Shown here piece after piece: positions 7,224-14,776 of a stretch of 15,010 nt of DNA. Position numbers and translations under genes: made by a program. Origin of the DNA: CAYFJO01 sp964343305 (GTDB lineage: Bacteria; Planctomycetota; Planctomycetia; Pirellulales; Pirellulaceae); contig CAYFJO010000265.1 in NCBI GenBank assembly GCA_964343305.1, positions 1-15,010 of the forward strand, in the 5' to 3' direction. Numbering within the stretch: position 1 is the first letter of the stretch; the number at the start of each line of letters is the position of its first letter. A model generated the notes under the pieces. It ran no database searches. It saw only the letters and a list, made by a program, of their open reading frames with translations, and had not been told where the DNA came from.

Positions 7224-8537
7224 TTACTCTCCGTCGCTACCCGCGCTCGATGCTCCGAGAAGACTTTTTGTAAGAGCGCCGCCTGTGACGAGAAGTTCAG
7301 TGAGTGCTTCATCAAGATGTCGACCGTCGACTTGGATCGAATCGCCGTTCTGCTCAACCGCGGCGATCAGTGCCGCTTTTCTCAACATCTCTCGGATGAA
7401 CGCAGCGCTTGTTCCCTCGGTACGTTCGTCCAGTATGTCCCAACGGCTGGAATCGATTTTCAAGCCGCGGCCGTATAGCTCCATCAGACGACGGCGACAA
7501 TCTTTGTCGGGCAATGGAATTTCGATCGCTTGATCGATTCGACCAGGTCTTGCCGACAATGCTGGTTCAAGAATGTCCGGGCGGTTGGTCGTCAGGATGA
7601 AAAGAATGTCCGCGTCGTCACTCAGACCATCCATTTGATTTAGCAACTCAAAGAGCAACGCGTTGGCGTCAACCATTTGATGTTCACGCTGCGTGCCGAT
7701 CAGATCGACGTCTTCCAAGACCACGGTCGTAGGTTGGAGCATGCGCGCGAGTGTGCAAGCCGTTTCGATGGAACCCATTCCCGCGCCGGTGATTAGCAGC
7801 ACGGTGCGTTCCGGCATCCGCGCGGCCAGATACATGGCCGAAAGAGTTTTACCCGTCCCTGGCGGTCCATGGAGCAAGATGCCGCGCTTGATGTGCCGTC
7901 CTGCCTGGCGAAGCCGATCGACGTTCTGGCTGAAGTTGATGGTTTGCTGTTCGACTCGCCGCAACACATCTTCCGGCAAAATAATCTCGTCGCGGTTGAT
8001 CGTCGGTAGTGTATGAAATTTGACGACAACACCGCCGTAACAGTCGCGTTCGAGCGACAAGACGTGCCCGCGATACGCTTTCCCCTGCCGCGTCATTTCA
8101 ATCAAGCGCCGAAGAAATGACTCGGCAACCTCACGATCGGCACCCATCACTTCGACTTTGATTTTTGGCGGATAACTATGTTGTTGCGCGGCAATGAGCA
8201 TGGTGATGGCATGACCGTCATCTTGAAAGAAATACAAAGCCTGTTTGACACAAGCGAGTTTTTCATTGCCCGCGAGCGAGACGTCGATATATTCGATCGG
8301 CCCTTCATCAAAATCTTTGGCGGACGACTTGCGTGACAACTTGGCCAGGCTTACGTCATAGTCAAACTCGACAATTCCCACCAACTCGATGTCGTCTTTG
8401 CCGCTCAGCAGTTCTTGGGTTGCGAGGTGGAGATTGGGCCGCTCGTAGACTTCGATGTCCTGGCTGATGACGGGAAGTCGAGCAGGATCACTATCGAAGT
8501 GTTCATTGATTCGTTTGAAAAGATTTGCTTTTTTCAT
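7224..8537 (-). CDS. AAA+ ATPase with an unrecognised N-terminal domain
   Basis: A single AAA+ module of the Cdc48/FtsH/Bcs1-like class that probably remodels a protein or nucleoprotein. Numbering from ATG 8537 (437 residues), the N-terminal 200 residues form an alpha/beta domain I cannot name. Next come Walker A GPPGTGKT (224-231), Walker B VVLEDVD (272-278), sensor 1 TTN (316-318), the RPGR arginine finger (330-333) and a helical lid up to about 420. There is no zinc protease or membrane segment. I chose 8537 because its ATG overlaps the stop of the MBL gene as ATGA and has AAAGG 8 bases upstream. An upstream ATG at 8564 adds nine residues but lacks a ribosome binding site. The gene sits between an RNase Z-like hydrolase and EndoV, so a nucleic-acid partner is plausible (inference). 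Confidence 0.9.
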   Translation of the reverse strand: MKKANLFKRINEHFDSDPARLPVISQDIEVYERPNLHLATQELLSGKDDIELVGIVEFDYDVSLAKLSRKSSAKDFDEGPIEYIDVSLAGNEKLACVKQALYFFQDDGHAITMLIAAQQHSYPPKIKVEVMGADREVAESFLRRLIEMTRQGKAYRGHVLSLERDCYGGVVVKFHTLPTINRDEIILPEDVLRRVEQQTINFSQNVDRLRQAGRHIKRGILLHGPPGTGKTLSAMYLAARMPERTVLLITGAGMGSIETACTLARMLQPTTVVLEDVDLIGTQREHQMVDANALLFELLNQMDGLSDDADILFILTTNRPDILEPALSARPGRIDQAIEIPLPDKDCRRRLMELYGRGLKIDSSRWDILDERTEGTSAAFIREMLRKAALIAAVEQNGDSIQVDGRHLDEALTELLVTGGALTKSLLGASSAGSDGE

Positions 8538-9559
8538 GGCTGTGGCCTTTGTAGTCGCGGCCATTCAATTGGCCAATGAGTTTCGGCAAAGTGCCGACGA
8601 GCTTGTTCGAGCTGATCCTGCCATTGCGGATCGGTGTATCGGTCCGATAGATGGAAGAGCACGAGACGATCGGGATGGACACGGCTGGCCAATCGCGCGA
8701 CGTCGGACGATGTCATGTGATATTTCTTGCGCGCAAGTTCTAAATCATCGTCCGCGTAGTTGTTTTCGCAAACGAGCGTTTGACAACCGTGCAGAAACTC
8801 CACGAGGTCATTCTCCGCCGCTTCTCCATCCAAAAAGAAGTCCGCCAAGTTCGCCAGAGACTGACCAAGCGACTTCGTCAGCAAGCGGTCGCGTAGATTG
8901 CCAACACGATGTTCTGCGCCATCGATTCGCACTGTGGAATTCGCATCGACTGTCACGTCTTTGATTGTTCGCAGCCAAGGTCCTGGCTGAATGCCAAGTT
9001 CGGAAACTACCGCCGGATCAACATTGGTACGGTCATCTTCTCGAAGCGTGTAAGCCAAGCTGGTCGTGCTATGGCTCAACGAGATGGTCGAAACTTTGAA
9101 CGAATTCGTTTCGTAAATGACGCCATTGTGTGACTGGCCATCGCACGGATGTTCATGGGCGAATCCTTCACACGTGAGAAATCGTGACGTCCTAAGTTCA
9201 CTGTGTGAAATCTCCGAAACGTGCCACTCGCCAGGAAGGTCCTCAACAAGATCCCACGTAAATCCTTGCAGCCGATGGTGAATCAAGGCAATCGTTCCTT
9301 TCGGGCCGAAGATGCGCAAAGGAACTTCCTGTCGGCACCAATTGAATCTCAGCAACGAGTCGAATCCCGCAATGTGGTCGATGTGGAAGTGCGAGAAGAA
9401 CACCGCTTCGATATCTTGCCGATGAGCGACGGGAATACCATCCAGGCATCCCTCGCCAAAATCGAACAACAAGCGATGCAACGATTGACCCATGTCGACC
9501 GTCGCCAACAACGCGTTATCACGACCGGGCTGTCCCATGATTTTATATTCAATGCTCAT
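8534..9559 (-). CDS. Metallo-beta-lactamase-fold hydrolase, RNase Z-like
   Basis: A 341-residue MBL-fold enzyme whose layout is closest to RNase Z / ElaC phosphodiesterases. The zinc motif is complete: SHFHIDH with H57, H59, D61 and H62. Further ligand candidates are H163 in LSHSTTS, E265/D271 in the CENNYADDDLE segment, H281 and H303. The last is in LFHLSDRY, the counterpart of the THFSxRY motif of RNase Z. True RNase Z carries an exosite arm for tRNA; residues 95-150 and 170-230 contain extra sequence, but I cannot identify an arm. Substrates could be RNA 3' ends, cyclic nucleotides or another phosphodiester. The stop TGA overlaps the AAA ATPase start as ATGA, so the two proteins are made together. 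The start ATG 9559 lacks a clear ribosome binding site. Confidence 0.88.
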   Translation of the reverse strand: MSIEYKIMGQPGRDNALLATVDMGQSLHRLLFDFGEGCLDGIPVAHRQDIEAVFFSHFHIDHIAGFDSLLRFNWCRQEVPLRIFGPKGTIALIHHRLQGFTWDLVEDLPGEWHVSEISHSELRTSRFLTCEGFAHEHPCDGQSHNGVIYETNSFKVSTISLSHSTTSLAYTLREDDRTNVDPAVVSELGIQPGPWLRTIKDVTVDANSTVRIDGAEHRVGNLRDRLLTKSLGQSLANLADFFLDGEAAENDLVEFLHGCQTLVCENNYADDDLELARKKYHMTSSDVARLASRVHPDRLVLFHLSDRYTDPQWQDQLEQARRHFAETHWPIEWPRLQRPQP

Positions 9560-9629
9560 GACGCATCAGTTTTGACATGACAACCAAACGAAAACAAGCC
9601 AACAACTTTTAACGGATGTCGCTCGCTAC

Positions 9630-10448
9630 CTACGATCGTTCACGCAAGATGACCACCCGCGCGCCCACGTTTAACACTTGCACGCCACCACTGAGTTCAG
9701 CGAACGGTTCCTTCCAATGCGCGTGGCCACGGACGACCAAGTTGGGTCGCAGGAACTCAATGACTTCGCGCACTGGCGTTGAACCGCGGAAGCCGTGTGA
9801 TGGCGCGTCGGGACCGTCGTGCATGATCAAGATGTCAGTCTGGGAGTCGAGCAGCGATTCCAATGCACGACAATAGTTTTCCTCGCTACGTCTTCGAGCG
9901 CGCTTGGGACTGCCGATAATACCACCAAGCCCGGCAATCTTCAGGCCATCGATGTTGGCTCGATCGTTGTCGAGATAGTGAATCTTTCGAGAATGAAAAC
10001 GCGGATCGGCATGGGCGTCGTCGCCAAATGTGTCATGGTTTCCAGCGACGCCTGCAACCCAGTCGAATTGATCTGCGAACGCCCACCAGACACTGGTCAC
10101 ATCACCAGAACCACCGCGACGATCGAGTGCAGGAACAGTATAGAAATCACCAGCAAGCAAGACGCCAATCTGCCCAGTTGGCAGCCCCAGCTCTGGCAGA
10201 ATCTCGTTGGCAAGCTGTTCGGGAAGGACTTCGCCCAACAGTCGAGGCGGACCAGTTGACGATCTTTTGAGTTGTTCGCGCCCCTGAAGATCCGCCGTTG
10301 CAATGATGGCACTCATGCCGTCAGGCAATCGATCAACCAACGCCTCATGGACCGGCAGTTGATCGACATAGAATCCACCCGGCCGCCTGCCTGCGTTGAG
10401 GAAGGGGATCTCGGTGATCAAATCGGGATTGATGGATAGGATACGCAT
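9630..10448 (-). CDS. Calcineurin-like metallophosphoesterase 1, with a variant first metal motif
   Basis: A 272-residue metallophosphoesterase. The motifs are ATADLQGR (50-57), LAGD (98-101), GNHD (136-139), MHDG (209-212) and GHAH (241-244). The first motif is usually DxH; here it is D53-x-Q55, so the histidine ligand is replaced by glutamine, while the other ligands are intact. The first 45 residues (NAGRRPGG and following) are an unusual extension ahead of the catalytic core. No signal peptide is seen, so it should be cytoplasmic. It lies 70 bp upstream of the MBL gene and 98 bp downstream of metallophosphoesterase 2. The substrate (nucleotide, RNA end, phosphoprotein or other) cannot be predicted. 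A perfect inverted repeat sits just upstream of its ATG. Confidence 0.88.
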   Translation of the reverse strand: MRILSINPDLITEIPFLNAGRRPGGFYVDQLPVHEALVDRLPDGMSAIIATADLQGREQLKRSSTGPPRLLGEVLPEQLANEILPELGLPTGQIGVLLAGDFYTVPALDRRGGSGDVTSVWWAFADQFDWVAGVAGNHDTFGDDAHADPRFHSRKIHYLDNDRANIDGLKIAGLGGIIGSPKRARRRSEENYCRALESLLDSQTDILIMHDGPDAPSHGFRGSTPVREVIEFLRPNLVVRGHAHWKEPFAELSGGVQVLNVGARVVILRERS

Positions 10449-10454
10449 AAGAAT

Positions 10455-10469
10455 TCAACTTCAAGTTGA
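10455..10469. promoter_or_regulatory. 15-bp inverted repeat upstream of metallophosphoesterase 1
   Basis: TCAACTT and AAGTTGA flank a single central base, 7-21 bases before the ATG at 10448. With a 1-base centre it is unlikely to form a hairpin and looks more like a dimer-binding operator. Its position next to the start codon would suit repression or an autoregulatory site. No experimental or comparative support is available here. Confidence 0.3.
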
Positions 10470-10546
10470 TCATCGTGCATTCTCGCTTGCCGAGCGGATC
10501 TGGATTTGCAGTTGAGACAGTTAGACCAGACCACAGGTTCATTGGG

Positions 10547-11377
10547 TCACTCGACGTCCAACACCTGCTGGATTTTCGGCTGACCATAAACCGCGTCACC
10601 CGTGAGGACTTCCAGGTTTTCCAGGACTTGCGCATGGCCTGAGCTATGGGTGTGCCCACACAAGACTGTCATCGTCCGGTCTGGGCGAGCCGCCATGAAC
10701 TCAACCAAGACGTCGCCCACGGCTTTGCACGAAAAACGCGGTGCCCAGTTGTCGTCCGAAAGTTGGCCTTCATGCCAGCATGCTTCACGGTACGGCGGAA
10801 CGTGAGTGAGAACGACGATCCTCTGGCTCGTTTCCAATGCCTGAGGAAGAACTCGACGAAAGTGGTCGGCCGCTTCATCGCCAAGCGCGCCAAGTTTTGC
10901 GTGCAATTCCGCCGTCAGGATGGATTCCGGCGGCAAGAGATCGTGACGATGCAGCGCTTGTAGTTCCGCGATCAACGCATAGTCATTCAACACTACATCA
11001 GACTCGAAGAATCTTCCAATGCGACCGTCGCCCCAACCACCGTGACCAACGAGCGATGCTTTGCCGGTGAGTTGGACGACACCTGAATCGGGAAGCCATT
11101 TCAGAGTTGATGACTCCCGGCTAATCGCCGTCGCTTCCTCGCGGACGCCTGCAATCGAACCACGATAATAGTCGTGGTTGCCGAGCACAAAATAAACTGG
11201 GATGCTCGACTCGTGCGACAATTGGTGAAGAGATTTCGCAAACGAATCCGCTTCGGCGATGTCACCGCCAATCAACACGACGTCCGCGTCACTTTCATCG
11301 ATCCGCTGCGCAAGCGAAGACACTTCATCGGGTGTGACGAAGTTCAGGTGGATGTCGGTAAGCCAAGCTAATTTCAT
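10547..11377 (-). CDS. Calcineurin-like metallophosphoesterase 2
   Basis: A 276-residue cytoplasmic phosphoesterase with a complete canonical metal site: LTDIH (D8, H10), IGGD (D39), GNHD (N67, H68), LTHVPPY (H192) and CGHTH (H242, H244). The open frame continues upstream to 11773, but that part overlaps the start of the divergent sulfatase and has no family resemblance. I therefore chose the ATG at 11377, where the motif-bearing sequence MKLAWLTDIH begins. The Shine-Dalgarno is weak (GAGA). A sigma70-like promoter is seen just upstream. It is the first gene of the long leftward block. It may be paired functionally with metallophosphoesterase 1, but the two are not close paralogues: motif spacing and flanks differ. 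Confidence 0.9.
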   Translation of the reverse strand: MKLAWLTDIHLNFVTPDEVSSLAQRIDESDADVVLIGGDIAEADSFAKSLHQLSHESSIPVYFVLGNHDYYRGSIAGVREEATAISRESSTLKWLPDSGVVQLTGKASLVGHGGWGDGRIGRFFESDVVLNDYALIAELQALHRHDLLPPESILTAELHAKLGALGDEAADHFRRVLPQALETSQRIVVLTHVPPYREACWHEGQLSDDNWAPRFSCKAVGDVLVEFMAARPDRTMTVLCGHTHSSGHAQVLENLEVLTGDAVYGQPKIQQVLDVE

Positions 11378-11396
11378 AATTTGGATCTCACACAGA

Positions 11397-11424
11397 ATCG
11401 TATTGCACTGCTTCTTTGTATCAA
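11397..11424 (-). promoter_or_regulatory. Possible sigma70-type promoter for the leftward block
   Basis: On the - strand, TTGATA (11424-11419) and TACGAT (11402-11397) are separated by 16 bases, and the ATG of metallophosphoesterase 2 lies about 20 bases further on. The -35 differs from consensus at one position and the -10 at two. It sits in the 171-bp divergent gap shared with the sulfatase operon, for which I could not find an equally good promoter. Confidence 0.35.
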
Positions 11425-11548
11425 GACGCTGCGGCAAGATAGCAACACGAATGAACCAATGTGTTGTCCCGAGACCGTGGTAGAGTGTGACACGGAAAGC
11501 TAGACTGGACAGCCGGTTAACGAATCTTCCGATATTCAGGAAAACTGT

Positions 11549-13096
11549 ATGAACAAGCATTTTGCATGGAAAAACGTTGTAGCCGTTTTTGTTTTCACAT
11601 TCGTAACAGGTTTGAATGGCAATTGGGCTGACGGGGCAAGACCAAATGTCATTGTGGTCATGGCTGACGATTTGGGAATCGGCGACGTGTCGCCAAAGAA
11701 CCCAGACTGCAAGATCAAGACGCCTAACCTGCAATCGATGGCGAACGAAGGACTGACATTTCTGGATGCGCATACTTCGAGTTCTGTTTGTACGCCGACA
11801 CGGTATGGATTGCTGACCGGACGGTACAACTGGCGGTCGCGGTTGGCGCGAGGTGTTTTGAGTGGGACGAGTTCACACTTAATCCCAAAAGACCGGCCGA
11901 CGCTTGGCCATCTAATGCGCAGTGCAGGCTATCACACGGCGATGATCGGCAAGTGGCATCTCGGTTGGGACTGGCACAAAAGTGGTAACAAGATCGACTT
12001 TACCAAGCCTGTGAAGAACGGCCCTGATATCAATGGGTTCGACCAGTACTACTGTCATTGTGGCTCGTTGGACATGCCGCCGTATGTTTGGGTCGACACG
12101 GGCAGAATCACCGCTGAACCGGATCGCGTCGAGGGTGTAACCAAGGGACAAGATCGCTACGGCTGGTATCGCAAAGGTCCGATCGGATCGGACTTCAAGA
12201 TCCCAGAAGTACTACCGCACCTGTTCGACAAATCGATCGAGTATGTGAAATCACGCGCGGAGCAAGCAAAGGCGGCCAAGCCGTTCTTTCTTTATCTGGT
12301 GCTTCCCGCCCCACATACACCAATTGTTCCCGTGCCACCGTTCAAGGATGCCAGCGGACTGAATCCCTACGCAGACTTCGTGATGCAAGTAGACCATCAC
12401 ATGGGCCAGTTGCTCGGCACTGTGAAAGATGCTGGACTGGACGACAACACGCTTGTCATCTTTACCAGCGACAACGGATGCTCGCCTGAAGCAAACTTCG
12501 GCTTGCTCCAAGGCACGGGTCACTATCCGAGCGGCAAGTACCGAGGCCACAAGGCAGACATCTACGAGGGCGGTCATCGCGTTCCGTTTATCGCGCGTTG
12601 GCCAGGACAAATCGACGGTGGGCGCAAGACGGACGCGCTGGCGTGTCTAACCGATGTGTACGCGACCCTCGAAGCAATTACTGGTCAGGAGAAGCAAAAA
12701 CTCGGCGGCGAAGACGGTTTCAGCCTGTTACCGGTCTTCAAGGGAGAAGATTCATTGGGGCGAGACACGCTAATCAGCCATTCGATTGGCGGGTCATTCG
12801 CAATCCGTCAGGGCTCATGGAAACTGTGCCTATCGAGCGGAAGCGGCGGCTGGAGTGCGCCGCGTGAAGCGGAAGCGAAGAAGCAGGGGCTACCGCCAAT
12901 GCAATTGTTCAACCTTGCCGATGATCCGTCAGAAAAGATAAACCTCTTAAAGGACGAGCCGAAGATGGTCACGGAGTTATTGCTCCTGCTTGACGAACAA
13001 GTGCGCGATGGCCGCTGCACACCGGGAGCAATAATCAGCAACGATCGAGACGTTAAGTTCTTACCCGCTGGTGTAGAGTTGCCAAAGCGAGGTTAA
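11549..13096 (+). CDS. Secreted sulfatase (arylsulfatase A-like, formylglycine type) 1
   Basis: Hydrolyses sulfate esters, probably on algal or other polysaccharides, outside the cytoplasm. An N-terminal hydrophobic stretch (about 8-24) after two lysines is a Sec signal peptide, with cleavage probably near residue 28-30. Active-site features are the metal-binding DD (40-41), the signature CTPTR (81-85) where C81 should become formylglycine, LTGRY (89-93), GKWHLG (134-139), H256 in APHTP, DNG (308-310) and K330/K335. With 515 residues it is a full-length S1-family enzyme. AGGAAAA (11538-11544) supports the ATG at 11549. The second sulfatase starts 51 bp downstream, so they form an operon. No sulfatase-maturing enzyme is present in the window. 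Confidence 0.95.
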   Translation: MNKHFAWKNVVAVFVFTFVTGLNGNWADGARPNVIVVMADDLGIGDVSPKNPDCKIKTPNLQSMANEGLTFLDAHTSSSVCTPTRYGLLTGRYNWRSRLARGVLSGTSSHLIPKDRPTLGHLMRSAGYHTAMIGKWHLGWDWHKSGNKIDFTKPVKNGPDINGFDQYYCHCGSLDMPPYVWVDTGRITAEPDRVEGVTKGQDRYGWYRKGPIGSDFKIPEVLPHLFDKSIEYVKSRAEQAKAAKPFFLYLVLPAPHTPIVPVPPFKDASGLNPYADFVMQVDHHMGQLLGTVKDAGLDDNTLVIFTSDNGCSPEANFGLLQGTGHYPSGKYRGHKADIYEGGHRVPFIARWPGQIDGGRKTDALACLTDVYATLEAITGQEKQKLGGEDGFSLLPVFKGEDSLGRDTLISHSIGGSFAIRQGSWKLCLSSGSGGWSAPREAEAKKQGLPPMQLFNLADDPSEKINLLKDEPKMVTELLLLLDEQVRDGRCTPGAIISNDRDVKFLPAGVELPKRG

Positions 13097-13147
13097 GACG
13101 AAGATCAAGTCGAACGAATTCAATCTGCGACGAGCAAGAGGCCAACA

Positions 13148-14713
13148 ATGTTCATTCAACGACTGCTGTTATTTCTTGGTTGCCTGCACTTGGTCACACT
13201 TGCATCTGCAGCCGACCAACCCAATATCGTTGTCATTCTGGTTGACGATATGGGTTACTCGGATCTTGGATGCTATGGTTCTGAAATCCACACGCCCAAC
13301 CTCGATAGACTTGCTCAAAACGGCATCCGCTATTCGCAGATGTACAACACATCCAAGTGTTGGACGACGCGAATCAGCCTGTTGACCGGGCTCTATCATC
13401 ATCGCACGGGACGAGGATTTGAGGGGACGGCGATGGCAAGCGAAGTCCTGGGACCTGCTGGTTATCAAATGTGGTGGTCGGGAAAGCACCATGCCTCGTT
13501 CAATCCGCACGATCGCGGCTTCGACCATTTTTCTGGGTTCTTGGGCGGAGCAATCAACTTCTGGAATCCAGGAGATAAGGCTCGAACCGACGAACCCAAA
13601 CCCGGATGGCGGGCAACCTACACTTGGGCCTTTGACGACAAACTCGTCAAGCCGTTCATCCCAAAGAGGTCGTTCTATGCAACAGATGCGTTTACCGATT
13701 GGGCGCTGGAGTGGTTGAACGCAGCGTCGACCGATCAGCGCCGACCTTTCTTCTTGTACTTGGCCTACAACGCACCACACTGGCCACTTCATGCACATCC
13801 TGAAGACATTGCCAAATACAAAAGTGTTTATGACGCAGGTTACGACTCGATTCGCCAGGCACGCTATCGTCGTCAAGTGAAGATGGGATTATTCGATCCA
13901 AAGACCGCTCCGCTGAGCGATCGCTCCTACGCCGCTGATGCTTGGCATAACTTGTCGGAAAAACAACAACACGATGAATCCATGCGGATGGCGATCCACG
14001 CAGCGATGGTTGACCGCGTTGACCAGAATGTGGGGCGACTGTTGAAACAGTTGGAAGCGATGAGTGAGCTGAAAAACACGCTTGTCATGTTTCTGGTAGA
14101 TAATGGCGCGAGCCCTGAGAAGCCAAACCCGAAGGGGGCGGTCAAAGAGCCATGGGGATCGGTTGGTACGTTTGAATCCATCGGTCGGAACTGGGCCAAC
14201 GTCGCGGATACACCGTTGCGATTATGGAAGGCAACCAGTCACGAAGGCGGAATCAACACACCGATGGTCGTGCATTGGCCGAAGGGAATCGCCGAATCGA
14301 TGCGTGGCGAAGTTTATCGCCAGCCGTGCCATTTGATTGACTTGCTGCCGACCTGGATGGAGTTGGCTGGCAAGTCCGCGACCTATCCCAGCGAGTCGAA
14401 GCAAACGAACATCCCGCCACTTGATGGCATTAGCCTCGCGCCAAGTTTTGTCGGCAAATCCATCGAACGGCGGAAGCCGTTGTATTTCGAGTTCGGCAGC
14501 GGCAAGGCAGTCCGCGATGGCAACTGGAAGCTCGTTCGGTCGCGAACCAATGCCTGGGAACTTTACGACCTTTCCCAGGACCGCACGGAAACAAACAACC
14601 TTGCGAGTACACAACCGGATCGCGTCAAACAAATGGAACAATCGTGGCACGACTGGTACAAGGACTGCACAGGTAAAGAGTGGGCGTCAAAGAAAAAAGG
14701 AAAGTCCAAATAG
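13148..14713 (+). CDS. Secreted sulfatase 2, with a CxTTR active-site motif
   Basis: A 521-residue S1-family sulfatase that should act outside the cytoplasm on a sulfated glycan. The signal peptide is clear (hydrophobic 5-20, cleavage about ASA/AD near 21-22). Catalytic features are DD (33-34), C71 in KCWTTR (70-75), LTGLY (79-83), SGKHH (111-115), H211 in APHW, DNG (318-320), K361 and HEGG (365-368). The signature differs from the usual C-x-P-x-R: the proline is a threonine. Other planctomycete-type sulfatases tolerate changes here, so I expect activity but less certain maturation. AGAGG about 6 bases upstream supports the ATG at 13148. The protein ends in a lysine-rich tail. It is the last gene of the operon and faces the convergent Ro-like gene. 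Confidence 0.93.
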   Translation: MFIQRLLLFLGCLHLVTLASAADQPNIVVILVDDMGYSDLGCYGSEIHTPNLDRLAQNGIRYSQMYNTSKCWTTRISLLTGLYHHRTGRGFEGTAMASEVLGPAGYQMWWSGKHHASFNPHDRGFDHFSGFLGGAINFWNPGDKARTDEPKPGWRATYTWAFDDKLVKPFIPKRSFYATDAFTDWALEWLNAASTDQRRPFFLYLAYNAPHWPLHAHPEDIAKYKSVYDAGYDSIRQARYRRQVKMGLFDPKTAPLSDRSYAADAWHNLSEKQQHDESMRMAIHAAMVDRVDQNVGRLLKQLEAMSELKNTLVMFLVDNGASPEKPNPKGAVKEPWGSVGTFESIGRNWANVADTPLRLWKATSHEGGINTPMVVHWPKGIAESMRGEVYRQPCHLIDLLPTWMELAGKSATYPSESKQTNIPPLDGISLAPSFVGKSIERRKPLYFEFGSGKAVRDGNWKLVRSRTNAWELYDLSQDRTETNNLASTQPDRVKQMEQSWHDWYKDCTGKEWASKKKGKSK

Positions 14714-14715
14714 CC

Positions 14716-14753
14716 GAAAAAACGCCCCTGGCCGATTACTCGAACCAGGGGCG
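14716..14753 (-). terminator. Rho-independent terminator of the Ro-like gene
   Basis: CGCCCCTGG (14723-14731) and CCAGGGGCG (14745-14753) form a perfect 9-bp GC-rich stem with a 13-base loop. On the - strand the stem is followed by six T (the A run at 14717-14722), the textbook layout for the leftward gene ending at 14777. On the + strand only a weak T content follows, so it may stop sulfatase transcripts inefficiently as well. Confidence 0.85.
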
Positions 14754-14776
14754 CTCGATTTCAACAACTGAGCCGA

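Noticed and set aside
8455..8964. 169-codon + strand frame across the ATPase/MBL junction
   Set aside because: Both genes underneath have full catalytic motifs; the + frame is compositionally a shadow.
11378..11548. Promoter for the sulfatase operon
   Set aside because: The best -35-like hexamers have no -10 at acceptable spacing, so no site is claimed.
11378..11773. Upstream extension of metallophosphoesterase 2 giving a 408-residue protein
   Set aside because: The extension runs into the start of the divergent sulfatase, is Cys/His-rich without family resemblance, and the metal motif begins directly after the internal ATG at 11377.
13169..13876. 235-codon open frame antisense to sulfatase 2
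   Set aside because: Shadow of a well-supported sulfatase gene; no ribosome binding site or family features.
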